A DNA stretch of 64,000 nucleotides from contig JABEEB010000001.1 in the NCBI GenBank assembly GCA_012999515.1, forward strand, positions 2,108,001-2,172,000. The letters are read 5' to 3'. Shown one piece after another: positions 24,131 to 33,171 of the stretch. Origin of the DNA: Salifodinibacter halophilus. GTDB taxonomy: Bacteria; Pseudomonadota; Gammaproteobacteria; Nevskiales; Salinisphaeraceae. The notes below the pieces were generated by a model. That model saw only the letters and a list, made by a program, of their open reading frames with translations, did not search any database and was not told where the DNA came from. Every line of letters starts with the position of its first letter. The stretch's first letter is position 1. Made by a program: the position numbers and the translations under genes.

Positions 24131-25810
24131 TTAATCGGGTTCTGCACGGGCTAGCATATCGGCGGCGTGGGCGCGTGTCTGCCCGGTTAGTTCGATGCCG
24201 CCCAGCATGCGCGCGATTTCTTCAACCCGCTCGGTTTCGTCGAGCGCGTGGATTGTCGTCGCGGTGCTGTGATCATCGCTATCCTTGGCCACGGCGAGCT
24301 GATGCTGGGCTTGGGCGGCAACCTGGGGCAGATGGGTCACACACAGGCTCTGGCCACCGGCGCCCAGTGCGCGCAATTGACGGCCCACGATCTCGGCTAC
24401 GCCGCCGCCGATCCCGGCGTCGACTTCGTCGAAAACCATGGTCGGCACGCGGCGCCCGCTGGCAGCTGCCACTTCGATTGCCAACCCCAGACGCGATAAT
24501 TCGCCGCCGGAGGCGACTCGGTCGATCGAACGCGAGGTTTGACCGGGATTGGCCGCGATGCCGAACGTCACGCTGTCCACGCCGTGTGCCGAGACATAAG
24601 TGGCCGGATCTTCGGCTTTGACACTGATATTAAACGTCGCCTTCGGCATGCCGAGTGAGGCCACTATTTCTGTGACCGCGGCAGCCAGTTTGTGGCCTGC
24701 GGCGCTACGCATGGTGCTGAGCTGCTCGGCTTTATCGCGGTATGTCGCGGCGAGTGATTCGACTTTGGCTCTTAGCTCGGCGAGTCGTTCATCGGCGTTT
24801 TCAAGATTGGCCAGCTCACGTTCCAGATGGCTTTTTTTATCGGCGAGCTCGGCGGTCTCGCAGCGGTGCTTACGGGCCAGATCGCTGAGTGTGGTCATGC
24901 GCTCTTCGACGTAGGCCAGTCGCTCGGGATCGATCTGTACGCTGTCTAGATGGCGGCGCAGGCCGTCGGCGCATTCATCGGCCTGGATGCGTGCGCTGGT
25001 CGCCAGTTCAGAGATTTCCCCAAAGCCTGGATCGGTCTCGACGAGCTCACCGAGCGTGCGTTCAGCAACGGCGAGTTGGTCACTGGCGCCGGCCGGTTCA
25101 CTCGCGGTCAGAGCTGCCAGCGCGTGTTGGCCGTCGGCGATCAACCGTTCGGCGCTGGCAAGGCGCCGCTGTTCGGCCTCTAAATTCGCGATCGATTCGT
25201 CGGCGACGGCGGCGTCTTCGAGTTCGCGAATCTGATAGCGGAGCACGTCGGCACGCATGGCGCCGTCGTCGTCGGTTTGTTCGATGGCCGCGATTGCTCG
25301 GCGGTGGGCGTCGATTTGCGCTGCGGTCTCGGCGACTTCGCCAAGTAGATCGTCGTGGCCACCGTATTCGTCGACGATCGCGCGCTGCGAGGCCGCTCGC
25401 GTTAAGCGCTGATGTGCGTGCTGGCCGACGATTTCAACGAGTTGATTGCCCAGCGAGCGCAGTGAGCGCGCCGGCACGGCCTGGCCGTTGATCCAGCAGC
25501 GGCTGCGGCCTTGGCTATTGATCACGCGTCGGAGTACGCACTCATCCTCGTCGGCCAGTTCCTGTTCCGACAGCCAGGCAGCGGCGTCGGGGGCATCGGC
25601 CAAATCGAAGCGGGCGCTGATGGTGGTTTTGTCGCAACCGTCACGCACGACGTCTGCGCCCGCGCGATCGCCCAGCAGTAGGCCGAGTGCGCCAACCAAG
25701 ATCGATTTGCCGGCGCCGGTTTCGCCCGATAACACGGTCATGCCGGCGCCGAGTTCAATGTCGACGCGGTCGATGATGGCGAAGTTGTCGACCGCAAGTT
25801 CGATCAGCAT
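24131..25810 (-). CDS. recN: DNA repair protein RecN
   Basis: SMC-like ATPase acting in recombinational repair of double-strand breaks. The 559-residue protein starts with LIELAVDNFAIID, has Walker A GETGAGKS, a central coiled coil (about 150-370) and the C-terminal signature VASGGELSRLGLAIE with Walker B MVFDEVDAGIGG. It lies 12 bases downstream of nadK; the nadK-recN-bamE order matches gammaproteobacteria. In many bacteria recN is SOS-controlled; no obvious LexA box was seen between nadK and recN. Confidence 0.95.
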   Translation of the reverse strand: MLIELAVDNFAIIDRVDIELGAGMTVLSGETGAGKSILVGALGLLLGDRAGADVVRDGCDKTTISARFDLADAPDAAAWLSEQELADEDECVLRRVINSQGRSRCWINGQAVPARSLRSLGNQLVEIVGQHAHQRLTRAASQRAIVDEYGGHDDLLGEVAETAAQIDAHRRAIAAIEQTDDDGAMRADVLRYQIRELEDAAVADESIANLEAEQRRLASAERLIADGQHALAALTASEPAGASDQLAVAERTLGELVETDPGFGEISELATSARIQADECADGLRRHLDSVQIDPERLAYVEERMTTLSDLARKHRCETAELADKKSHLERELANLENADERLAELRAKVESLAATYRDKAEQLSTMRSAAGHKLAAAVTEIVASLGMPKATFNISVKAEDPATYVSAHGVDSVTFGIAANPGQTSRSIDRVASGGELSRLGLAIEVAAASGRRVPTMVFDEVDAGIGGGVAEIVGRQLRALGAGGQSLCVTHLPQVAAQAQHQLAVAKDSDDHSTATTIHALDETERVEEIARMLGGIELTGQTRAHAADMLARAEPD

Positions 25811-25822
25811 GGCGCTGCTTCT

Positions 25823-26728
25823 CTAGCCGGTGGTGTCTTGACCCCGGCCCCAATGGAGTTTGTTGCGCAGGATACTGAAATAGTCGTAGCCATCGGCGTG
25901 AATCAATGTCAGCGAGCAGGCCGCGCGCTGGATGATCAGCCGGTCGCCGGGGGCCAGATCGGCGCCGATTTCACCATCGCGCGTGAATAGGGCGTCGTCG
26001 CGTCGGTCGCCGCCGATGACGATTTCCACGGTTCGGTTGGCGTCGAGGATGATCGGCCGGTCCGATAGCGTGTGTGGGCAGATCGGGACCATTGCCAGAG
26101 CGCCCAGATCGGGGTGGATGACCGGGCCGCCGGCCGACAGCGCGTGGGCGGTTGAGCCCGTAGGCGTGGCGATAACGATGCCGTCGGCGCGATGCTGACT
26201 GATAAACGTACCGTCCATCCAGGTATCGAAATCCATAACGCGTGCGACGGCGCGATTGCGGACCACGCATTCATTAACCGCGATCAGCTGTTCGTCCGGT
26301 TCACCGAGGTCGTGGTTGTTTTCGGCGCGCACCACCGTGGCCTGAAGTAGCGTGCGTGCGTCGCGCATGAAGCGTCCGGAAAAAACCGCATCGAGGGCAT
26401 CGGCGACCTCGAACGGCGCGACGTCTACGGTGAATCCCAAGCGGCCGAGGTTGATGCCGAGCACGGGCGTGTCGGCCGGTGCGAGCCAGCGGCTGGCCTC
26501 CAACAAGGTGCCGTCGCCACCGAGCACCAATACCAGATCGGATTTCTGGGCCAGTTCGGCTGGCTCCGAGGAGAAGGTGTTGTCGAGGTTACCGCTGGGC
26601 TGGCGTGCGTCCAGACACACACGTCGACCGCGTGCCACGAGGTCGGCGATTACTCGATCGCGGGTAGCGATCGTGGCCGCGTCGCTGTTGCGTGCAATCA
26701 CGCCAACGGTTGGAAATGGTTCGGTCAT
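25823..26728 (-). CDS. nadK: NAD kinase
   Basis: Phosphorylates NAD to NADP in the cytoplasm, with ATP or polyphosphate as donor. The 301-residue protein has the catalytic GGDGT motif (LVLGGDGTLLEA), the NE motif in VNECVVRN and the TPTGSTAHALSAGGP nucleotide-binding loop. An upstream in-frame start at 26767 is less likely than the ATG at 26728 (MTEPFPTVGVIAR). It is divergent from grpE, which leaves about 190 bases for both promoters. Confidence 0.95.
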   Translation of the reverse strand: MTEPFPTVGVIARNSDAATIATRDRVIADLVARGRRVCLDARQPSGNLDNTFSSEPAELAQKSDLVLVLGGDGTLLEASRWLAPADTPVLGINLGRLGFTVDVAPFEVADALDAVFSGRFMRDARTLLQATVVRAENNHDLGEPDEQLIAVNECVVRNRAVARVMDFDTWMDGTFISQHRADGIVIATPTGSTAHALSAGGPVIHPDLGALAMVPICPHTLSDRPIILDANRTVEIVIGGDRRDDALFTRDGEIGADLAPGDRLIIQRAACSLTLIHADGYDYFSILRNKLHWGRGQDTTG

Positions 26729-26832
26729 TGCAAAAGCCTGACGGGGAACGCGGGCACGGCGACACAAGCATAAATCAGCCGTCGGCGTGCTGCGAATCTG
26801 CGATCGAGTTGACGTCTATGCGCGCCTGGCTG

Positions 26833-26859
26833 TTGAAAAGCGACAACTCGACCCTACAA
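26833..26859 (+). promoter_or_regulatory. Candidate heat-shock (sigma-32) promoter of grpE
   Basis: TTGAAA (26833-26838), 13 bases, then CCCTACAA (26852-26859), resembling the CTTGAA and CCCCATNT boxes. It lies 55 bases ahead of the grpE start. The same layout recurs ahead of dnaK. Confidence 0.45.
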
Positions 26860-26914
26860 CAACCGTAAGCGGACATGATCCGTGTATCAATGTATTCAAC
26901 AGCAAACAGACGTT

Positions 26915-27556
26915 ATGACGCAGCATCAGGACCCAAGTAACGCCGATCCGAGCGTAACGCCGGACGGCGAACAGGACGTAGCCGATGGCTTGACGCCCGA
27001 GCCGGATGTGGAGAACGACGATACAGTCGAGCAAAAGCCGGATGATGGTGCCGCGCCCGACAGCGTAGCCGCGACCGACGAACTTCAGGCCGAACTGGAT
27101 CAGGCACGCGCCGAAGCCGAGCAGTATCGCGATCAACTTGCTCGCCTGAATGCAGAGATGGAAAACGTCCGCAAACGATCGCAGCGTGACGTTGAATCCG
27201 CACGTAAATTCGCGGTGGAAAAATTTGCCAGCGATCTGCTTGAGGTTCGCGACAGCCTTGAAATGGGGCTAAACGAGGCCAATCGACCGGACGCGGATTT
27301 CAGTCAGTTTTATGACGGCATGGAGCTGACTCGCCGGAATTTTGCCGCGAGCATGGAAAAAGTCGGTATCGAAGTGGTCAATCCGGAAGGTGAGGCATTC
27401 GACCCGGGGCAGCATGAAGCGGTCACGGCCCAGCCGACGAGCGACTACGCGCCGAATACGATCACGGCTGTTATGCAGAAAGGTTATCTACTGAACGGAC
27501 GGGTGCTGCGTGCGGCGAAGGTCGTCGTGGCCAAGGCGCCGGCGGACGATCAGTAG
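26915..27556 (+). CDS. grpE: Nucleotide exchange factor GrpE
   Basis: Homodimeric co-chaperone that releases ADP from DnaK. The 213-residue protein has a long acidic, disordered N-terminus (to about residue 55), a coiled coil (DELQAELDQARAEAEQYRDQ region) with RLNAEMENVRKR, and the beta domain ending with the GRVLRAAKVVV signature. The start at 26915 (MTQHQD) is chosen over 26882. First of grpE-dnaK-dnaJ; no hrcA lies upstream, consistent with sigma-32 rather than CIRCE control. Confidence 0.95.
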   Translation: MTQHQDPSNADPSVTPDGEQDVADGLTPEPDVENDDTVEQKPDDGAAPDSVAATDELQAELDQARAEAEQYRDQLARLNAEMENVRKRSQRDVESARKFAVEKFASDLLEVRDSLEMGLNEANRPDADFSQFYDGMELTRRNFAASMEKVGIEVVNPEGEAFDPGQHEAVTAQPTSDYAPNTITAVMQKGYLLNGRVLRAAKVVVAKAPADDQ

Positions 27557-27591
27557 GCCGTGTTTATGGCCGGGGCGTGCCGTGCCGGTGG

Positions 27592-27618
27592 TTGAAAACG
27601 CCAGGCGCGGGGTCATGT
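27592..27618 (+). promoter_or_regulatory. Candidate heat-shock promoter of dnaK
   Basis: TTGAAA (27592-27597), 13 bases, then GGTCATGT (27611-27618), in the 123-base grpE-dnaK gap and 61 bases before the dnaK start. The spacing is identical to the grpE candidate; the -10 match is partial. Confidence 0.35.
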
Positions 27619-27679
27619 TCCGGATAAGCGCGGAAACTTAATTTCAAAGTTCAATAAGTTATAGCGAGGGGTGAATTAA

Positions 27680-29620
27680 ATGAGTAAAGTCATCGGAATC
27701 GACCTGGGCACGACCAACTCGTGTGTGGCCGTTTACGAGGGCGGCCAGGCCAAGGTCATCGAAAACGCGGAAGGCGAGCGTACGACACCGAGTGTCGTCG
27801 CGTTCAGCGAAGACGGGCAGACGCTGGTCGGCCGGCCGGCCCGGCGCCAAGCGGTCACCAACCCGACCGATACGCTGTACGCTATCAAGCGGCTGATCGG
27901 GCGCACTTTCGATGACCCGACCACGCAGCGCGATATCAAGGAAGTCCCGTTCAATATCGTCAAATCCGATAACGGGGACGCCTGGGTCGAGGCCGGCGGT
28001 CAGAAAATGGCGCCGCCGGAGATTTCGGCGAAAGTGCTGCAGAAGATGAAATCTTCCGCCGAAGACTATCTCGGCGAGTCGGTCAGCGAAGCTGTGGTAA
28101 CAGTGCCGGCCTACTTCAACGACAGCCAGCGCCAGGCCACCAAGGATGCGGGCCGCATCGCGGGGCTGGACGTCAAGCGCATTATCAACGAGCCGACCGC
28201 GGCTGCGCTTGCCTACGGCATGGACAAGCAGGGCGACAAGAAAATCGCCGTGTTCGACCTCGGTGGCGGCACGTTCGATATCTCGATCATCGAAGTGGCC
28301 AACGTCGACGGTGAGCACCAGTTCGAAGTGCACGCCACCAACGGCGATACGTTCCTGGGCGGTGAAGACTTCGACAAGAAGATCATCGATCACCTGGCTG
28401 ACGAGTTCAAGAAAGAACAAGGCATTGATCTGCGCGAAGACAAGTTGGCGCTGCAGCGGCTCAAGGAAGCCGGCGAGCGCGCCAAGATCGAGTTGTCTTC
28501 GACCGAGCAAACCGAGGTCAACCTGCCGTACGTCACGGCCGACCAATCAGGGCCCAAGCACCTCAACGTCAAGATCACGCGTTCCAAGCTCGAATCGTTG
28601 GTCGAAGACCTGATCGCGCGTACGATCGACCCGTGCCGCACGGCGCTCAAGGACGCCGGCTTGAAAGCGGGCGAGATCGACGATGTGGTGTTGGTCGGTG
28701 GCCAGACGCGGATGCCGGCCGTCCAGGAAGCGGTCAAGAACTTCTTCAATAAGGACGCCCGCAAGGACGTCAACCCGGACGAGGCCGTGGCAGTTGGCGC
28801 GGGCATTCAGGGCTCGGTCCTGGCTGGCGACACGTCGGACGTGCTGCTTCTCGACGTCACGCCGCTTAGCCTCGGTATCGAGACGCTTGGTGGCAAGATG
28901 ACCAAGTTGATCGAGAAAAACACCACAATTCCGACACGCAAGTCGGAAGTGTTCTCGACCGCCGAGGACAACCAGTCCGCAGTGACGGTCCATGTGCTGC
29001 AGGGCGAACGCGAGCAGGCCAATGCGAACAAATCGCTCGGCCGGTTTGACCTGTCAGATATTCCTCCGGCGCCCCGCGGTACGCCGCAGATCGAAGTCAC
29101 GTTCGATATCGATGCCAACGGCATCCTCAACGTCTCGGCGCAGGACAAGGCCACGGGCAAGGAGCAATCGATCGAGATTCGTGCCTCGTCGGGCCTGTCG
29201 GAAGACGAAGTCGACCGTATGGTCCAAGATGCCGAAACCCACGCCGAGGAAGACCGCAAGTTCGACGAGCTGATCTCGGCTCGCAACCAGGCCGACGGCG
29301 TCATCCACAGCACCGAAAAGGCGCTCAAGGACTTGGGCGATCAGGTCAGCGACGAGGAGCGCAAACCGGTCGACGATGCCATCGCCGAGCTGCGGACCGC
29401 ACTGGAAGGCGAAGACAAGGACGACATCGAAACCAAGAGCCAGCAGGTTTCCGAGGCGGCTGCGCCGATCATGCAAAAGGCTTATAGCCAGGGCGCAGAA
29501 GACCAGGGTGAAGAAGGTTCCGAACAGTCGGCCAGCAGCAGCGACAGCTCGGACGACGTGGTCGATGCCGATTTCGAGGAGGTCAACGACGACGACAAGA
29601 AGTCGGGCACCAACTCGTAA
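27680..29620 (+). CDS. dnaK: Chaperone protein DnaK (Hsp70)
   Basis: Main ATP-dependent chaperone, working with DnaJ and GrpE. The 646-residue protein is full length: nucleotide-binding domain starting [20 protein letters not shown], phosphate loop [21 protein letters not shown], interdomain linker [16 protein letters not shown], substrate-binding domain and lid. The C-terminus is Ser/Asp-rich (residues about 600-646), ending with the usual acidic [10 protein letters not shown] motif plus a short extension. A ribosome-binding site AGCGAGG precedes the ATG. A strong terminator-like hairpin follows before dnaJ. Confidence 0.98.
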   Translation: MSKVIGIDLGTTNSCVAVYEGGQAKVIENAEGERTTPSVVAFSEDGQTLVGRPARRQAVTNPTDTLYAIKRLIGRTFDDPTTQRDIKEVPFNIVKSDNGDAWVEAGGQKMAPPEISAKVLQKMKSSAEDYLGESVSEAVVTVPAYFNDSQRQATKDAGRIAGLDVKRIINEPTAAALAYGMDKQGDKKIAVFDLGGGTFDISIIEVANVDGEHQFEVHATNGDTFLGGEDFDKKIIDHLADEFKKEQGIDLREDKLALQRLKEAGERAKIELSSTEQTEVNLPYVTADQSGPKHLNVKITRSKLESLVEDLIARTIDPCRTALKDAGLKAGEIDDVVLVGGQTRMPAVQEAVKNFFNKDARKDVNPDEAVAVGAGIQGSVLAGDTSDVLLLDVTPLSLGIETLGGKMTKLIEKNTTIPTRKSEVFSTAEDNQSAVTVHVLQGEREQANANKSLGRFDLSDIPPAPRGTPQIEVTFDIDANGILNVSAQDKATGKEQSIEIRASSGLSEDEVDRMVQDAETHAEEDRKFDELISARNQADGVIHSTEKALKDLGDQVSDEERKPVDDAIAELRTALEGEDKDDIETKSQQVSEAAAPIMQKAYSQGAEDQGEEGSEQSASSSDSSDDVVDADFEEVNDDDKKSGTNS

Positions 29621-29648
29621 CATCAGCACCTACTGCTGCGTGACACCA

Positions 29649-29681
29649 ACCGGGGCAGCAGGCCGCTGCCCCGGTCTTTTT
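29649..29681 (+). terminator. Terminator-like hairpin between dnaK and dnaJ
   Basis: Perfect 11-base arms ACCGGGGCAGC and GCTGCCCCGGT with loop AGGCC, then CTTTTT. It lies 28 bases after dnaK and 24 bases before dnaJ, so it would let only part of the transcripts read into dnaJ. Confidence 0.88.
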
Positions 29682-29704
29682 CGTTGAAACAACGCTAGAC
29701 AATC

Positions 29705-30835
29705 ATGGCCAAACGCGACTACTACGAAATCCTCGGCATTTCCAAATCGGCTTCCGCTGACGAAATCAAGAAAGCCTATCGACGGTTGGCGATGAAGAAT
29801 CATCCGGACCGTAATCCGGACGACGAGGAGGCCGAAGCCAAATTCAAGGAGGCCTCGGAAGCCTACGAAGTGCTGTCGGACGATCAAAAACGCGCTGCTT
29901 ATGACCAGTTCGGTCATCAGGGCGTTGGCGGTGCAGCTGGCGGCGGTGCGCAGCCGGGTGCGGGCGGTTTCGAGGATATCTTCGGGGATATTTTCTCGGA
30001 TATCTTCGGCGGCGGTCGTGGCGGAGGCCGCTCACGCGCGGCCCGCGGCTCGGATCTTCGCTACGATATGGAGCTGGATCTAGAGACCGCGATTGCTGGC
30101 GACACCGAAGAAGTACGCATTCCCACGTTGGAGGAATGCGAAGCCTGCAACGGTGATGGTGCCGAACCGGGCTCCAGCGTCGACACCTGCGATACCTGTC
30201 AAGGTATGGGCCAGGTCCGTATCCAGCAGGGCTTCCTCTCGGTCCAACAAGCTTGTCCCGATTGCCAAGGCCGCGGTAAACGGGTGCAAAATCCTTGCCG
30301 TAAATGTAGCGGTGAAGGCCGGATACGTTCGTCGAAAACCTTGTCGGTGCGGGTCCCGCCGGGCGTCGACGATGGCGATCGAATCCGTCTGTCGGGCGAA
30401 GGCGAAGCCGGTGAGCAGGGCGGTCCGCCGGGCGATCTTTACGTGCAGGTTAATGTCAAACCGCATGATCTGTTCGAGCGCGACGGCAACGACCTGCGTG
30501 CCGATGTGCCGGTCGATATGGTTACGGCTGCACTGGGCGGCAACATCGACGTGCCGACGCTAAACGGGAAGGTTAATCTCCGCATTCCGCCGGAGACCCA
30601 GACTGGCCGCAGTTTCCGGCTGCGTGGCAAGGGCGTGCAGTCTGTGCGTACCTCGTCGCCTGGTGATCTGTTGTGCCGCGTCCAGGTCGAGACACCGGTC
30701 AATCTGAACAATGAACAAAAGGAATTGCTGGGGCAATTGCGCGATAGTCTCGACAATAGCGCCAAAAGCCACAGTCCGAAGATCAATTCGTGGCTCGACA
30801 AGGCCAAGCGTTTCTTCGGTGAGCGGGCCGGTTGA
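29705..30835 (+). CDS. dnaJ: Chaperone protein DnaJ
   Basis: J-domain co-chaperone delivering clients to DnaK and stimulating its ATPase. The 376-residue type I protein has the J domain with HPD in NHPDRNPDD, a Gly-rich region (about 75-115), four zinc-binding repeats ([32 protein letters not shown]) and the C-terminal client-binding domain. dapB starts 14 bases after its stop. Confidence 0.97.
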   Translation: MAKRDYYEILGISKSASADEIKKAYRRLAMKNHPDRNPDDEEAEAKFKEASEAYEVLSDDQKRAAYDQFGHQGVGGAAGGGAQPGAGGFEDIFGDIFSDIFGGGRGGGRSRAARGSDLRYDMELDLETAIAGDTEEVRIPTLEECEACNGDGAEPGSSVDTCDTCQGMGQVRIQQGFLSVQQACPDCQGRGKRVQNPCRKCSGEGRIRSSKTLSVRVPPGVDDGDRIRLSGEGEAGEQGGPPGDLYVQVNVKPHDLFERDGNDLRADVPVDMVTAALGGNIDVPTLNGKVNLRIPPETQTGRSFRLRGKGVQSVRTSSPGDLLCRVQVETPVNLNNEQKELLGQLRDSLDNSAKSHSPKINSWLDKAKRFFGERAG

Positions 30836-30849
30836 TTAGCGCGTTTGTT

Positions 30850-31662
30850 ATGTATCGGGTCGCGATCAATGGCGTTGCGGGGCGCATGGGGCGTGAACTC
30901 GTCACGGCCGTGGCACGGCGTGACGATCTGAAGCTCACCGCCGCGTTCGATGCGCCCGACGGCGCTACGATCGGCCAGGATGCTGGTCGGCTCGCTGGTG
31001 GCGAAGACGCTGGCGTGTGCGTTACCGAATCGGCGTCGATGAACGACGCTGAATTTGACGTCGTTATCGATTTTTCCTCGCCGGCCGCCTGTGTTGAGGC
31101 GGTCGAGCGTGCTATCGAGAAAAATGCCGCTATCGTGATTGGCACGACCGGTTTGAGTGCGGATCAGCAGGCCGTGATCGACCGCAGCGCCCAGCGTGTA
31201 TCGATCGTGCAGGCGCCAAATTACAGCGCCGGAGTTAACTTGAGCCTGGATCTGCTTCGAACCGCGGCTCGTGTGCTCGGCGATTCGGTCGATATTGAAA
31301 TCATCGAGGGCCACCATCGCAACAAGGTCGACGCGCCGTCAGGTACCGCGTTGAAGATGGGCGAGGTCGTGGCCGAGACCACCGGGCGCGATCTGGAGCA
31401 TGACGCCGTCTATGCGCGTCAAGGCCACACCGGCGTGCGCGATCGCCGCAGTATCGGCTTCCAGACCATACGTGGCGGCGATATTGTTGGCGAACACACG
31501 GTGTTGTTCGCGGGCGATGGTGAGCGCATCGAGATCACGCACAAAGCGTCGTCCCGCCAAACGTTTGCCGGCGGTGCTGCGCGGGCTGCGGCCTGGGCGG
31601 CCGGGCAATCACCGGGTCATTACGATATGGCCGACGTACTCGAGCTCCGAATCGGCGATTGA
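30850..31662 (+). CDS. dapB: 4-hydroxy-tetrahydrodipicolinate reductase
   Basis: Second dedicated step of diaminopimelate/lysine synthesis, after DapA. The 270-residue protein begins [16 protein letters not shown] with the dinucleotide motif, has IGTTGLS and the substrate-binding [16 protein letters not shown] loop with the catalytic His-His and Lys. The frame extends to 30832, but the ATG at 30850 fits the family. Its gene end overlaps a reading frame that runs into carA; the true carA start is later. Confidence 0.96.
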   Translation: MYRVAINGVAGRMGRELVTAVARRDDLKLTAAFDAPDGATIGQDAGRLAGGEDAGVCVTESASMNDAEFDVVIDFSSPAACVEAVERAIEKNAAIVIGTTGLSADQQAVIDRSAQRVSIVQAPNYSAGVNLSLDLLRTAARVLGDSVDIEIIEGHHRNKVDAPSGTALKMGEVVAETTGRDLEHDAVYARQGHTGVRDRRSIGFQTIRGGDIVGEHTVLFAGDGERIEITHKASSRQTFAGGAARAAAWAAGQSPGHYDMADVLELRIGD

Positions 31663-31691
31663 CCCGCTGGCCTGATGTCGGGCCGGCACGC

Positions 31692-31697
31692 TATAAT
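31692..31697 (+). promoter_or_regulatory. Candidate -10 box of carA
   Basis: Consensus TATAAT 33 bases before the carA GTG start and 29 bases after the dapB stop. No -35 box at standard spacing; a TTGACC lies 27 bases upstream, too far. Confidence 0.45.
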
Positions 31698-31730
31698 GAG
31701 CTAACGTTCCCCAACCAATTGGAGACACGC

Positions 31731-32888
31731 GTGCGGCCGACTGCGTTGCTCGCCCTGGAAGATGGCAGCTTGTTCTATGGCCGCGCTATAGGCGCTGAAG
31801 GTTCAACAGTTGGTGAGGTGGTTTTCAATACCGCCATGACGGGATATCAGGAAATCCTGACCGATCCGTCGTATCGCCAACAACTGGTCACGCTGACGTA
31901 TCCGCACGTTGGTAATACCGGTACGAACGAGGAAGACGTCGAGTCCGGCGCGGTACAGGCCGCGGGCTTGATTCTGCGCGAATGTCCGCGCAATCCTAGT
32001 AACTGGCGAAACCAGTCACCGCTCGGTACCTATTTGGCCGATAACAATACGGTTGGCATCGGTGGCCTCGACACCCGCGCATTGACCAATCTGCTGCGCG
32101 ACAAAGGCGCGCAGAACGGCTGTATCGTCGCTGGTGGCGATCTCGACAGTGATGACGCGCTTGCCAAAGCGTGCGCGTTTCCAGGGCTGAAAGGCGCGGA
32201 TTTGGCCGCTGACGCCGGGACGGCAACGGCCTATGAGTGGACCGTGCCGAGCTGGCAAGGGCCAGGACTGCCCGCGGCTGAGCGCACTGCGCCTGCATTC
32301 CATGTGGCCGTCTACGATTACGGCGTGAAATACAACATCCTGCGCTGCCTGATCGATGTCGGCGCGCGCGTGACGGTCGTGCCGCCGCGGCAATCGCTAG
32401 ACGAGACGTTGGCACTTGGCGTCGATGGTGTTGTCCTGGCCAACGGACCAGGCGACCCCGATCCTTGCGACTACGCGATCGAGACGGCGCGCGAACTCAT
32501 CGAGCGCGAGGTTCCCACCTTCGGCATCTGTCTCGGCCATCAAATTTTGTCGTTGGCTGTCGGTGCCACCAGTCACAAGATGAAGTTCGGTCACCACGGC
32601 GCGAATCATCCAGTGGTCGAGATCGCCAGCGGCGATGTGATGATCTCCAGCCAGAACCATGGCTTTGCCATCGACGAGGCAAGCCTGCCAGACGGCGTCC
32701 GCGCGACCCATCGCTCGCTTTTCGATGGCACGTTGCAGGGCATCGAACTCGTCGATAAACCGGTGTTTTCGTTTCAGGGGCACCCCGAAGCCAGCCCGGG
32801 ACCACACGACGTGGCGCCGTTGTTTCAGCGATTTGTGCGGACCATGCAGGCCAACAGTCCGTCGATGAGCGCGCATGAAAGCCTGTAA
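31731..32888 (+). CDS. carA: Carbamoyl-phosphate synthase small (glutaminase) subunit
   Basis: Hydrolyses glutamine and passes ammonia to CarB for carbamoyl phosphate, precursor of arginine and pyrimidines. The 385-residue protein has the N-terminal CarA domain ([34 protein letters not shown]) and a class I amidotransferase domain with nucleophile Cys in FGICLGHQ and the HxE pair in [11 protein letters not shown]. The GTG at 31731 follows a GGAGA ribosome-binding site; earlier in-frame codons lack one. carB follows after an unusually wide gap. Confidence 0.95.
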   Translation: MRPTALLALEDGSLFYGRAIGAEGSTVGEVVFNTAMTGYQEILTDPSYRQQLVTLTYPHVGNTGTNEEDVESGAVQAAGLILRECPRNPSNWRNQSPLGTYLADNNTVGIGGLDTRALTNLLRDKGAQNGCIVAGGDLDSDDALAKACAFPGLKGADLAADAGTATAYEWTVPSWQGPGLPAAERTAPAFHVAVYDYGVKYNILRCLIDVGARVTVVPPRQSLDETLALGVDGVVLANGPGDPDPCDYAIETARELIEREVPTFGICLGHQILSLAVGATSHKMKFGHHGANHPVVEIASGDVMISSQNHGFAIDEASLPDGVRATHRSLFDGTLQGIELVDKPVFSFQGHPEASPGPHDVAPLFQRFVRTMQANSPSMSAHESL

Positions 32889-32957
32889 CGACGCTGTCTC
32901 GAGCCGCGTTATGGGCGGCGCTGTCATCGTATGTTGTTGAGTTCGGTGGCTGTCCCT

Positions 32958-32985
32958 TTGAAAGCAAGGGTCTAACAGCTTTAAT
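32958..32985 (+). promoter_or_regulatory. Candidate promoter inside the carA-carB gap
   Basis: TTGAAA (32958-32963), 16 bases, TTTAAT (32980-32985). It is 186 bases ahead of carB and could drive it separately from carA. Confidence 0.3.
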
Positions 32986-33132
32986 GCTGAATCAAAAAGG
33001 TCAGCTTATGCATGATCTGCGAACCACGGGCAGTGCTGCCAGCCTTTTCAAATGGCAACAACTTCAACTCGAAAGCGGACGTATTGTGTAAAACCATGAC
33101 AATGCAACGCCCGTATAGACTTGTGACTCACT

Positions 33133-33166
33133 TGCACGCAGTGGCGTGCACCTGCGGACTTTTTTC
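33133..33166 (+). other. Hairpin followed by a T-run just before carB
   Basis: Arms TGCACGC (33133-33139) and GCGTGCA (33144-33150) with loop AGTG, then nine bases and a run of six T ending about six bases before the carB ATG. The spacing is wrong for a standard terminator; it may be an attenuator-like or translational control element. Confidence 0.35.
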
Positions 33167-33171
33167 TTAAC

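Noticed and set aside
27659-28546. 295-residue open frame antisense to dnaK
   Set aside because: Exact antisense of the conserved dnaK start; long antisense frames are expected from its codon bias.
29649-29681. CIRCE element near the dnaK-dnaJ genes
   Set aside because: The hairpin arms do not resemble TTAGCACTC/GAGTGCTAA; it is a terminator-type GC-rich stem.
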